Part shown: in pieces, positions 50,040 through 59,030 of the stretch
Layout of the letters: each line of letters opens with the position of its first letter
Position numbering within the stretch: position 1 is the stretch's first letter
The notes under the pieces: model-generated
The model's input: the letters and a program-made list of their open reading frames with translations, nothing else
What the model was told of the DNA's origin: nothing
Databases searched by the model: none
From: an uncultured Acetatifactor sp.
Lineage (GTDB): Bacteria; Bacillota; Clostridia; Lachnospirales; Lachnospiraceae
DNA length: 64,000 nt
Assembly (NCBI GenBank): GCA_934433135.1
Contig: CAKRZO010000003.1
Coordinates: 180,606 to 244,605 of the forward strand
Direction: 5' to 3'
Made by a program: the position numbers and the translations under genes

Positions 50040-53000
50040 TTATGATGCGCTGAGAATCTGATGAATAACCGCTGCAGCATCGTTTACATCCACTTTTCCA
50101 TCACCGTTTACATCTGTACGAAGGAATTTTTCCAGGGCAATGGAAACATTACTGTCCAGTTCCTCCGGGGTCTGGTAGTGGTTGTTATACAGGTTGTAGA
50201 CAAGCTGTGCATCATTGGCGTCTGCCTTTCCGGTCATGTTGACATCAAAGCCCGCCTCGATGATTGTTGCCGCTTTGTCCGTCAGTTCCACATCGGAAGC
50301 ATTTATTACCGGCATTCCTTCCTTTGTGTCTGCGAAGACCAGTGTCACATAAGCCTGATACTGCTCTGACCAGAACATCTTCTGTCCCCGGTAAGAATAT
50401 CCTTGCTCTGCTTCCCTTGCTGCATCCGCTTTTACCAGCCATACAGTCGTACCGTCAAGTTTCAGGTATTCCTGTACGGAAAAGCTCTCCGTTTTTATCG
50501 TCTTGGTAATGACAAAGACAATGCTTCCTGCTTTCACATCCTGTCCGGAAATGGTATAAGTATTTTCCGACTGCAGCAATTCCACTTCCTTTCCGTTAAC
50601 GGTTGCGGTTACGGTGTATTCATAGCGGTCATCCTGCGTAACTGTCAGCGTATAGTCCTCTCCGGGAACGGCATAGGGCTGATAACCTTTACCGTCACTG
50701 GCTCCGGTTCCTTCCACGCTTACCGCGGCATCGGTCCGCACCTTATCAATCGTTACCAGGATATCTCCGGTAATCTGTGCACCCGGAATGATGACTTCGC
50801 CATTCCGGATTTCATAGCTTACGTCCCGATCCCCGATTTTCATATCGGTAATGCTGATTGCATAATGCTCTTCTACAGGCATGGTAAACCGATATTCCGT
50901 ACCGTAAGTAATCTCTGCTTCCGCAGGAAGCTTTACGCCGCTTCCGGTGGCAAAGGTAATCCGGTAGCTTTTTGCCTGTCGGCTTCCGGTAATGACCAGA
51001 TCTCCGTCCACGGCTTTTACCGTATAGCTTCCGTTTCCGTTATCCGTTACTTCCACCGCAGTTCCGTTTACCGATGCTGCTACATACGTATAATCATAGT
51101 GCTCGGCATCCGCTGCATAGAAGGTATAGTCCTCCCCTTCCGTTACCGTAGCTGGACCGGTGAAGATATCCGGTAAAGTCACGCTATAGTTCTGCGGTGT
51201 GATCGTAATGTCAAAACCTGCCGTGATAAGACCGGCTTCGATCAGATCCTTTGCTGCCGCATCCGTCTGATTACTGAATGCCGCGCTCTTTATTTCCACG
51301 GATGCCTTTCCGGTTTCCAGCGCCGTAAATGCTAAGGTATATATCGTTCCCAGCGCTTTTTCTTCCCCATAATCGGCAAGCTTTAAAATCCCTTCTTTCG
51401 TGCCATCCGCAGTTGCACCGTTTAACATAGAATCCGTTTTCGAGAAGGCAAGTTTTGTACTGTCGTACTGCAAAACCACTTCTGCTGCCGCAAAAGTCTG
51501 CTCGGTACTATGCGCCGCTTCCAACTGTACGGTTGCATTTTCTCCTTTGGCGATCTGGGTATCTCCTTTTAAGGAAACCTGGTACCCTGTTGTCTGCTCT
51601 TTCTGAGGGTACAGCATCAGCTTCCAGATCTGACCTTTGGACATATCAGGGTACATTGCCGTGGTAACTTCCTGCGTCTGCTCCACAACCACCACAATGG
51701 TATCGGTTCTTACCTCATTGGAGTGCACGTAGCCTTCAAAAGGAATTTCCTTTTCTCCGTCTACCACAACCCCCTTCACTCTCAAACCGGCCAACTGATC
51801 CTTGCTTACTTCAAAGGGGAAATCGCTCTTGGTGCAGACAAAACGGAAATAATCATCGCTGCATCCCTGATTTTCCACCGTTAAAGCAAACGCTTCAAAC
51901 TGCATATCGTTTTCAACCGGCGGAACCACTCTCTTAATCGGCTTCGGTGCGGAAGAGGTTCCTACGGTCACTCCGGTTCCTTTGAGTACGGAATTGGCGA
52001 TGGTCTTTAAGGTTCCTCCGCCGTAACTTTCCTTACTTCCATCCAGATGTGTTACTTCAATGCTGTAAGTAAAATCAGCATCCGGATTGTCCACACGAAT
52101 CAACCATTCAAAACCTGCCTGGGTATCTTCTACGGTCTCTGTTTTTCCATCCACCGTATAAGTCAATGCAGCTCTCTGAATCGTATCCACCATATCCGAT
52201 ATGTAGACATAAGCCCAGTATTTATCATCTGTCATCTGCAATACATACCCAAGTCCGTTCACATGGGCAGATACGGTCTGTCCTACTTCACTGGAATAGG
52301 TATATTCTTTTGCATAGGAAGGTTTGGTTACGGTATCCAGATCCTTCAATACAACAGACACCATTCCTTTGGACGGAATCGTAAGTGTAAACTTGCCGTC
52401 TGTTACCGATACGGTAAATTTGGTTCCGTCCGCCTGATATGCCGTTGCTGTTGTGTTGACGGAAGAACCGACTTTGCTGCCTAACGTAATAGTCGTGGTC
52501 CGCTGCTCATTGTCTTCATTCAGGAAAGCAAGACCCAGAACACCGTCTTTTCTGGCTGCCACATAATCAATATTGTAATTATCCGTGCTGACAATATCCC
52601 GATCCATCCACAGCCACATATCCTCTTCCTCATAGAAGGTTCCCGGTGCCTGTCCGAACTGGTAGGAATTAAAATAAGCAACTCCCTCCTGATAAATGTA
52701 AGGGAACGATATCTGCTGACCGGACTTTGCCCAGGCTTCATTAATCAGGAAATCCTGCACCATCGTTAAAAATATTGGAATATGATGATAATAAATGGAA
52801 GTCAGATCCGGGCCGGTATAAGGATAATCCGGCTTACAGTTTTCGGAAAGATACCGATCCATATAATACCCCGGATAATTGGTAAATCTTCCGACAATGG
52901 CATTTCTTGCCTGGGTTTCGAACCAGTCATCCCCCGTATAAACCGACAGACGCACCATGGTTCCAAGCCAGGTATTCATGGTTACTACATTTCCGTGTCC

Positions 53001-56000
53001 CGGAGTAATTTCATGTTCCGTTCCCATTCCGGTCTTGGCCGGCAGCCATCCGGGTACATCTTCCGCCTCCAGTACAGCCTTTCCTTCTGCTACAAGTTCC
53101 TGAGGAGACTTATACTCTCCTTTTACATTTCCCAGTCTCCACTTAATATCCTGGTACCAGAAGAAATTATATTGCATCTTATCTACGTGGAACGGGCGAG
53201 CCAGCATATCCTGCGGATCGATATGATAAGTTGTCGTTGCATAATCATTCTGGTATCCGGTTGTCCAGATGGCAGACATTAACAAACGTCCGCATTCTTC
53301 TGCCTTTTCCAGGTATCTTGCCTCTCCTGTCAACTCATAAGCCGCGGTGAGGGTAGATGCCATTGCGGAATAATCGTTGAAAATAAAAGGTTCCAGATGA
53401 GCAATCTCCCTGTTTTCCGCGGAATTGGCATAAGTTTTCAGATATTGCTCAGCCGCATCAATGATTCTGCGCTTTGCGCTTTCCTCTCCGGAATATCTAT
53501 AAACAGCGCCTGCTCCTTTCACATCATCTGCATAAGCGCCGCTTACTGCATAATCCAGTAAGAAAGGCATTCTGCCCTGACTCATTTCATACAGACCGCC
53601 GTATACGGCAGCACCAAATGCCGGTGTAAAGCCTTTGAGCGCTGTCGGCGCTTTGACATTAGGGCTTGTAACATCTGCTAAAGGCGCATACTGACCGCTT
53701 CCCCTGGAAATCGCATAGGCAATGGTCGGAATAACTCTTCTTTCCAGCATTTCCTCGTTTTCCGTAAGCATGTAGCTTTGGGCTGCGCTCATGATATTGT
53801 ACTGGGATACCCAGTTTTTGCCTTCCATATTGACGTAGCCTTTCCAGTCTTCGATCCAGCCGGCAACCTCGTCATCCAAAAGCAGATCGGTTGTATTATA
53901 AATGGTATCATTAATGGATCCGTAGTAATTCGTACGAAGATCCGTACAGTTATACATATCTACGGCAACATGTTTATACGTATCATACCAGTTTTCCAGC
54001 CTGTTTACGACTCTTACGGAAAACGTATACCGGTCTCCTGCCTTGAAAGAAGAACCATCATTTCCCATCATAGGCGCTGTCAGCTGAGAACGTACTTTTC
54101 CCTTATCCGTATAGAACATAGCACCGAATCGGGAAGTCTCCGGATAAGCAAAATCCTGCGGTACACAGGAAGGATCTGCCGCAACGCCGCTTGTCAGTTC
54201 TTTTCCCAAAACCTTTGCACTGTTTTCTCCCGTAAAATACAATGTATTCATCGGTGTAAACAGATAACTTTCCGAAAGCACAACCGCCTCTTGGGGCAGG
54301 GCATGCTTAATGTATAAAAACGGTGCTGTTACGGTATCGAATTCTTCCTTTAAGACACCATCACCCGTAAAGAAAGCAAAGGAATAGGCACCGTCTTCTT
54401 TAAAATCGGCCTGAATGGTTACTTTCGGATCGGTTACCAATTCGTCAAATGCATATTCGGCCGTAAAATCAACCTTATCATTTTCCCGGAAAGTCAGCCG
54501 GACCTTGGTATCCGATACTTTTTCGTAATCCGCCGGAATTAACCAGGTACCGTAACCAAACAGATAAAAATCTCTTGTCGTGGTTTCGATGCTGTTTCCC
54601 CCTACGGTAATACTGGAAGTAATGTTATGTCCTTTTTCCGCACCGGAGTCCGAATGGGTTTCTACAAAAGCGGCCATATCCGCCCTGCTCATATAAAATC
54701 CGAAATCTTCCGTCCGCTTCTTTACCGGAATCCATTCGCCGCTTTCCTTATCTTTTACGTAGATCTCGTTTTGAACCAGATTTTTATCGGAAACCGTTCC
54801 CTGGTAGAATACGATCTTTACCTCTTCATTTTCAATGGAATCCGTTTTTACTGCCTGAAAGCTCTCTTTTGCCCAACCGGGATAGTAAGCCTGTGCAACT
54901 GCATTTCTCAGCCCCAGCGCCGTATTCAGGCTATCCAGTTTGGTATCGTCATCCGGAACAACCATTTCCGGGTCATCCGTCAGCAGCACGCCGCTGCATC
55001 TTGCATAAAAGCCGGAAGTATCCAGAAGCTCAATCGTGTGCGTACCGGCTTCCAACTCATAGGTACCGGCTTCCTGCCAGTAAAATCCGTCTTTTCCGTG
55101 GGTTCCCATTTTATCCGGATATTTTACACCGTCCATAGCCACATGGAAAAATCTCACACCAGGTTTATTAGTGCTGTAATCCCGTGCCCTTACCCATAAT
55201 TTGTAGGTTCCGGGATTGGTAATTTCCACATTAACGCTTGCGGGTTCTGTCCCGCTTCCGTCAAATCCGCCTTCATTCTCCGGATTGGCAAGTCCCATCA
55301 GGTATCCGTCATCCTTATAAGTCCATGTCCCCAGTTTTTGGAACCCTCTTGCATTCATGTAATAAACCGTGGGAACTTTCTTTGCACTGATGAAGATTGT
55401 CTTGCCGTCTTCGTGAATGCGATACTCAAAACCGCTCTTTTCGAGAAAACTTATCGGTGCAAAGGTTGCTGCTTCCTGATGAACAATGTCCGCTTCCAGA
55501 GTCATCTCTTTTCCGTTGATATAGGCCGTTTTGCTTTCTGCTTCCAATACGGCGCTGAAACCGCCTCCGGACACAATTGCAGTCCCTCTCTCTTCATTCC
55601 AGAGTACCTGATACCCGATTGCAGCATAAATCGGTTCAACCGGTATCATCATCTGTCCGTTTAACACAACGGGATCCGCCGTCGGCTCAAGCCAGGTATC
55701 ATTCCATTTTACGGCAATTTCCCGATCCGGTCTTCCTTCCAGGTCCGTATCGATTTCCGATACCGACTTTTCCGGGTAAACCGTAACCGTGAAGTTATAG
55801 GACACATCATCCCCCGGAATGACCTCTCCTGACTGCGGAACAACCAATATGACACTGGATGTCCGGATATCCACCGTTTCTATTTTGCTGGAAAAAGGCA
55901 GTTCACTGCCGTCTCCGCCGACTTTTTTGGCATATCCTTCCACTTTCAGGTTTAACATATTATCCTGCGTTACCTCAAAAGGAATATCCGTTTTGTCCAC

Positions 56001-56156
56001 TACAAACCGGAATTTTCCGGTTTCCCATCCGCAGCGGTCAATTTTTAAGGCAAATGCTTCAAAATCCGTTTTGGTTTCCGCCGACACTCCTGCCGGGAAC
56101 AACCCGATTACCAGCACGAAGATCAAAAGCTGTGCAATCCATTTTTTCAGTTTCAC
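50040..56156 (-). CDS. 2038-residue secreted multidomain protein with cohesin-like and dockerin-like modules
   Basis: Signal peptide 1-26. A beta domain of about 100 residues (31-131) is repeated at about 1418-1520 (FEAFALK and FEAFALT openings, FRFV, DIPFEV and DFPFEV). Then come a copper-amine-oxidase-N-like domain (about 155-260), a carbohydrate-binding-like module (265-395), a beta-rich part (425-720), a helical (alpha/alpha)-type region (720-1165) that is the likely catalytic part, beta domains to 1400, a cohesin-like domain (1525-1650), three short beta repeats (1655-1885) and a C-terminal dockerin-like pair, DVNMTGKADANDAQL and DVNGDGKVDVNDAAAV, the second with a full DxNxDG calcium loop. 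No known hydrolase family is recognised for the helical part. Cotranscribed with the GH2 gene 23 bases upstream. Likely a polysaccharide lyase or glycosidase. Confidence 0.8.
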   Translation of the reverse strand: MKLKKWIAQLLIFVLVIGLFPAGVSAETKTDFEAFALKIDRCGWETGKFRFVVDKTDIPFEVTQDNMLNLKVEGYAKKVGGDGSELPFSSKIETVDIRTSSVILVVPQSGEVIPGDDVSYNFTVTVYPEKSVSEIDTDLEGRPDREIAVKWNDTWLEPTADPVVLNGQMMIPVEPIYAAIGYQVLWNEERGTAIVSGGGFSAVLEAESKTAYINGKEMTLEADIVHQEAATFAPISFLEKSGFEYRIHEDGKTIFISAKKVPTVYYMNARGFQKLGTWTYKDDGYLMGLANPENEGGFDGSGTEPASVNVEITNPGTYKLWVRARDYSTNKPGVRFFHVAMDGVKYPDKMGTHGKDGFYWQEAGTYELEAGTHTIELLDTSGFYARCSGVLLTDDPEMVVPDDDTKLDSLNTALGLRNAVAQAYYPGWAKESFQAVKTDSIENEEVKIVFYQGTVSDKNLVQNEIYVKDKESGEWIPVKKRTEDFGFYMSRADMAAFVETHSDSGAEKGHNITSSITVGGNSIETTTRDFYLFGYGTWLIPADYEKVSDTKVRLTFRENDKVDFTAEYAFDELVTDPKVTIQADFKEDGAYSFAFFTGDGVLKEEFDTVTAPFLYIKHALPQEAVVLSESYLFTPMNTLYFTGENSAKVLGKELTSGVAADPSCVPQDFAYPETSRFGAMFYTDKGKVRSQLTAPMMGNDGSSFKAGDRYTFSVRVVNRLENWYDTYKHVAVDMYNCTDLRTNYYGSINDTIYNTTDLLLDDEVAGWIEDWKGYVNMEGKNWVSQYNIMSAAQSYMLTENEEMLERRVIPTIAYAISRGSGQYAPLADVTSPNVKAPTALKGFTPAFGAAVYGGLYEMSQGRMPFLLDYAVSGAYADDVKGAGAVYRYSGEESAKRRIIDAAEQYLKTYANSAENREIAHLEPFIFNDYSAMASTLTAAYELTGEARYLEKAEECGRLLMSAIWTTGYQNDYATTTYHIDPQDMLARPFHVDKMQYNFFWYQDIKWRLGNVKGEYKSPQELVAEGKAVLEAEDVPGWLPAKTGMGTEHEITPGHGNVVTMNTWLGTMVRLSVYTGDDWFETQARNAIVGRFTNYPGYYMDRYLSENCKPDYPYTGPDLTSIYYHHIPIFLTMVQDFLINEAWAKSGQQISFPYIYQEGVAYFNSYQFGQAPGTFYEEEDMWLWMDRDIVSTDNYNIDYVAARKDGVLGLAFLNEDNEQRTTTITLGSKVGSSVNTTATAYQADGTKFTVSVTDGKFTLTIPSKGMVSVVLKDLDTVTKPSYAKEYTYSSEVGQTVSAHVNGLGYVLQMTDDKYWAYVYISDMVDTIQRAALTYTVDGKTETVEDTQAGFEWLIRVDNPDADFTYSIEVTHLDGSKESYGGGTLKTIANSVLKGTGVTVGTSSAPKPIKRVVPPVENDMQFEAFALTVENQGCSDDYFRFVCTKSDFPFEVSKDQLAGLRVKGVVVDGEKEIPFEGYVHSNEVRTDTIVVVVEQTQEVTTAMYPDMSKGQIWKLMLYPQKEQTTGYQVSLKGDTQIAKGENATVQLEAAHSTEQTFAAAEVVLQYDSTKLAFSKTDSMLNGATADGTKEGILKLADYGEEKALGTIYTLAFTALETGKASVEIKSAAFSNQTDAAAKDLIEAGLITAGFDITITPQNYSVTLPDIFTGPATVTEGEDYTFYAADAEHYDYTYVAASVNGTAVEVTDNGNGSYTVKAVDGDLVITGSRQAKSYRITFATGSGVKLPAEAEITYGTEYRFTMPVEEHYAISITDMKIGDRDVSYEIRNGEVIIPGAQITGDILVTIDKVRTDAAVSVEGTGASDGKGYQPYAVPGEDYTLTVTQDDRYEYTVTATVNGKEVELLQSENTYTISGQDVKAGSIVFVITKTIKTESFSVQEYLKLDGTTVWLVKADAAREAEQGYSYRGQKMFWSEQYQAYVTLVFADTKEGMPVINASDVELTDKAATIIEAGFDVNMTGKADANDAQLVYNLYNNHYQTPEELDSNVSIALEKFLRTDVNGDGKVDVNDAAAVIHQILSAS

Positions 56157-56179
56157 TCGTTTTACCTCCTCTTTTCTCC

Positions 56180-58942
56180 CTATTTTCTGCTTGCTTTCAG
56201 GGATACAATTCTCCCTTTTCCTGCGATGCCGCCTTCTCCGCCCGGTGTTTTTAACAAAAGTGTGATCTCAAAATCACGCTTTCCTTCCGGGTCAAAAGAA
56301 ACATCTATAGTCCTCTTTTCCTCCTTTCTGTCATCTTCGTAAACCTTTTTCCCGTTTACCCACAATTCACAGGCATCACACTTTATTTCCTGAATGAAAA
56401 AGCTGACCCGATACTCTATTTCCTTTTCCGGCAAAGACAGGAAAGTTCGATACAAATACCAGCCTTTTTCCAGATGCTGACTGTTCATGGAAAGCACCTT
56501 AACCGGGACAAAATCATTCATGTCCGTATCAGCTATTTTCATATTAGGATCCGGTCGTCTGCTGTATGCCTTTACGGACATCAGCCAATCGTCTGCCGCT
56601 TTGTTTTCCGTTGAATATAAAATTTCTGTTTTTTCCTTTTCATTGCGGATGCTGCAAAGAACTTCCGCACTTTCCAGTCCTTCCGACCTTACATTCACCC
56701 GGAAGGTGTCTGTCCCCTGATCCGCAGCCACGATCGCCTGGCATTTTCCATGGAACAATTTGCGATGATCCGTCCAATCCGGCTCATGACTGTTGGGATT
56801 GCCGTTTCCGACTCCCAGGATCCGTCCCCCTTCTGCAGTAAATTGCATGGTATCGGAAGCATCCGCTACGGGATTGCCCTGGCTGTCAACCACCCATACA
56901 TTCACTGCCACGGCATCCGTACCGTCATTCGTCACAATGCTTTTATGCGCCTGCGCAAGAATTTTTGCAGGCTTTGATGCGGTTCTTACCACATCTCTTG
57001 CGGTTTCTTTCCCATCCTGATATCCTACTGCAACAAGTTCCCCTTTTTCAAACGGCACTTCCCACAGACACTGTCTGTAGGGCAGAGACTCTTTCCTTCC
57101 GAGGCTTCGGCCGTTTAAAAACAGCTCCACTTCCGTGCAGTTTGTCACGGTCATCACCGATACTGCCTTGCCCGCTTTATGATTCCAGTGAGGGAAAATA
57201 TGCATCATAGGTTCGCTGCGAAAACATGCCTGACAGACATAGTACTGCGTTTTCGCAAAGCCGCAGGTATCCATAACTCCGAACAAAGAAGAAATGGTGG
57301 GATATTCAAAGGGAGTGGGTTCTCCCCGGTAATCAAATCCTGTCCAGATAAAAATTCCGGAAACATAATCCTTGTCATGTACTTTTTCCCAGCATTCCTG
57401 CATGGTGCTTCCCCAGTTCGTCGCATAATCATCATAATCATTTAAAATATGTTTTTCCGGCCGCTTTTTTACCTCTCCGCGAATGGTCAGCGCAGAATTA
57501 TTTTCACTGCATACAAACGGCTGATCCGGATATTTCTCATGAAACTGTTCGATTACCTGCAAATTATAATTAATTCCCGTAACATCCATTTTCAGCGCAG
57601 CGCCTTCCTCTTCAAACCAACCGAACTGCATGGCTCCGGTGGTCGGTCTGGAATCATCCAGCTTTTTGACAAGACTCTGTAATTTGCAGAAAACCCTTGC
57701 GCCTTCCAAGGTTCCCTGTCTGGATTCCTCGTTAAACAAAGACCACAGAATAATGGACGGATGATTTCGATCCCTTTTGATCATAGCTCTTAACTGATCC
57801 AGATTGGAGGAAATCGTCTCCAGCCTTCTGTTTTCATCAATTACCAGAATACCGTATTCATCACAGGCATCCAGCACTTCTTTTGCCGGAAAATTGTGTG
57901 CCGTCCTGAGAGCATTTGCACCCATTTCCTTCAATCTGCCGATCCGGTAGTGCTGAATCGCATCCGGTACAGCAACACCTACACCGGCATGATCCTGGTG
58001 ATTGCATACTCCCTTAAGTTTCACTTGACGCCCATTCAGAAGAAATCCTTTTTGCGCGTCAAATACAGCCGTGCGGAAACCGAACTTTACACGATCACAG
58101 TCCACAAGCTCTCCATCCTTTAAAATTCTTGCTTCCGCTGTATACAAAACCGGATCTTCCACATCCCAGAGCATAGGATTTTTCACACTTATCCGGTTTA
58201 AAATATCTGCCTGTTCATCCGCACCGATAGCTCCCTTTTTCTTTTTTACGGCAATCTGTCTGCCCTCCCGGTCCAGAATGCGCACTTCCAGTTCAAACCG
58301 GTCCGATTCATAAGCGCTGTTTTCCACCGTAGTCTGCGCATAAATGCTCCACTTCCCGTCTTCCTCTTTTACCGGCTTGATCCACAATCCGTTATGGGCA
58401 ATATGCAGCATCTCCTTGATATACAACCTGACATGCCGGTAAATACCGATTCCGTCATACCACCATCCCTCAAAATTGACACCCGGTACTTTCACTGCCA
58501 GAATATTCAGATCGGTTCCCGTATGAATCCGCGTTGTAAGATCCACGGTCGTTTCTGCATAAGAGCTCTGCACATCCGCTGTTTTGGATCCGTTAAAATA
58601 CACTTCCCCACAGGGTGAAATGCCTTCCAGAACCAGAAGCACATGCTTATTTTCCGTTTCTTCATCCAACACAAATGTTTTTCGGTACCAGACGGTTTCG
58701 TCCTTTTTGGAGCCTCTGCTGGAACAGCCTTTGGATGTAAAGGCCGCTTCCACACGCCGGTCATGCGGCAGATTTACCTTTCTCCAGTTTTCGTCATTAT
58801 ATCTGACAGAGGCAAAACCGTCCGCGCCCCCCATCTTTACGCTGTTGTATGCCTGCGTGTGAGAATAAGATGCTCGCTTCCGTTCATCCTTATCTTCCAC
58901 CGCAAATTTCCAGTCAAAATCCGCATTGAAAACCTTCCGCAT
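56180..58942 (-). CDS. GH2 beta-galactosidase-like glycoside hydrolase
   Basis: About 920 residues in the GH2 layout: jelly-roll N domain (DETVWYRKTFVLDE, GWWYDGIGIYRHVRLYI), Ig-like domain, TIM barrel (LKGVCNHQDHAGVGVAVP, ALRTAHNFPAKEVLDACDEY), with acid/base Glu405 in LFNEES and nucleophile Glu480 in FVCSENNS, then GFDYRGEPTP at the active-site rim and two C-terminal beta domains. There is no signal peptide, so it works inside the cell. ATG 58942 has AGGGAAG nearby; an upstream ATG lacks a site. Beta-galactosidase is the best guess; beta-glucuronidase and beta-mannosidase are alternatives within GH2. Confidence 0.9.
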   Translation of the reverse strand: MRKVFNADFDWKFAVEDKDERKRASYSHTQAYNSVKMGGADGFASVRYNDENWRKVNLPHDRRVEAAFTSKGCSSRGSKKDETVWYRKTFVLDEETENKHVLLVLEGISPCGEVYFNGSKTADVQSSYAETTVDLTTRIHTGTDLNILAVKVPGVNFEGWWYDGIGIYRHVRLYIKEMLHIAHNGLWIKPVKEEDGKWSIYAQTTVENSAYESDRFELEVRILDREGRQIAVKKKKGAIGADEQADILNRISVKNPMLWDVEDPVLYTAEARILKDGELVDCDRVKFGFRTAVFDAQKGFLLNGRQVKLKGVCNHQDHAGVGVAVPDAIQHYRIGRLKEMGANALRTAHNFPAKEVLDACDEYGILVIDENRRLETISSNLDQLRAMIKRDRNHPSIILWSLFNEESRQGTLEGARVFCKLQSLVKKLDDSRPTTGAMQFGWFEEEGAALKMDVTGINYNLQVIEQFHEKYPDQPFVCSENNSALTIRGEVKKRPEKHILNDYDDYATNWGSTMQECWEKVHDKDYVSGIFIWTGFDYRGEPTPFEYPTISSLFGVMDTCGFAKTQYYVCQACFRSEPMMHIFPHWNHKAGKAVSVMTVTNCTEVELFLNGRSLGRKESLPYRQCLWEVPFEKGELVAVGYQDGKETARDVVRTASKPAKILAQAHKSIVTNDGTDAVAVNVWVVDSQGNPVADASDTMQFTAEGGRILGVGNGNPNSHEPDWTDHRKLFHGKCQAIVAADQGTDTFRVNVRSEGLESAEVLCSIRNEKEKTEILYSTENKAADDWLMSVKAYSRRPDPNMKIADTDMNDFVPVKVLSMNSQHLEKGWYLYRTFLSLPEKEIEYRVSFFIQEIKCDACELWVNGKKVYEDDRKEEKRTIDVSFDPEGKRDFEITLLLKTPGGEGGIAGKGRIVSLKASRK

Positions 58943-59030
58943 TCTGTTCTTCCCTCTCATTTCCGGCTGCATTCATGCCGGCTTACAACATCCGCTTTTT
59001 AACGTCGGCCCGGCGCCCTTTTTGTAATTG

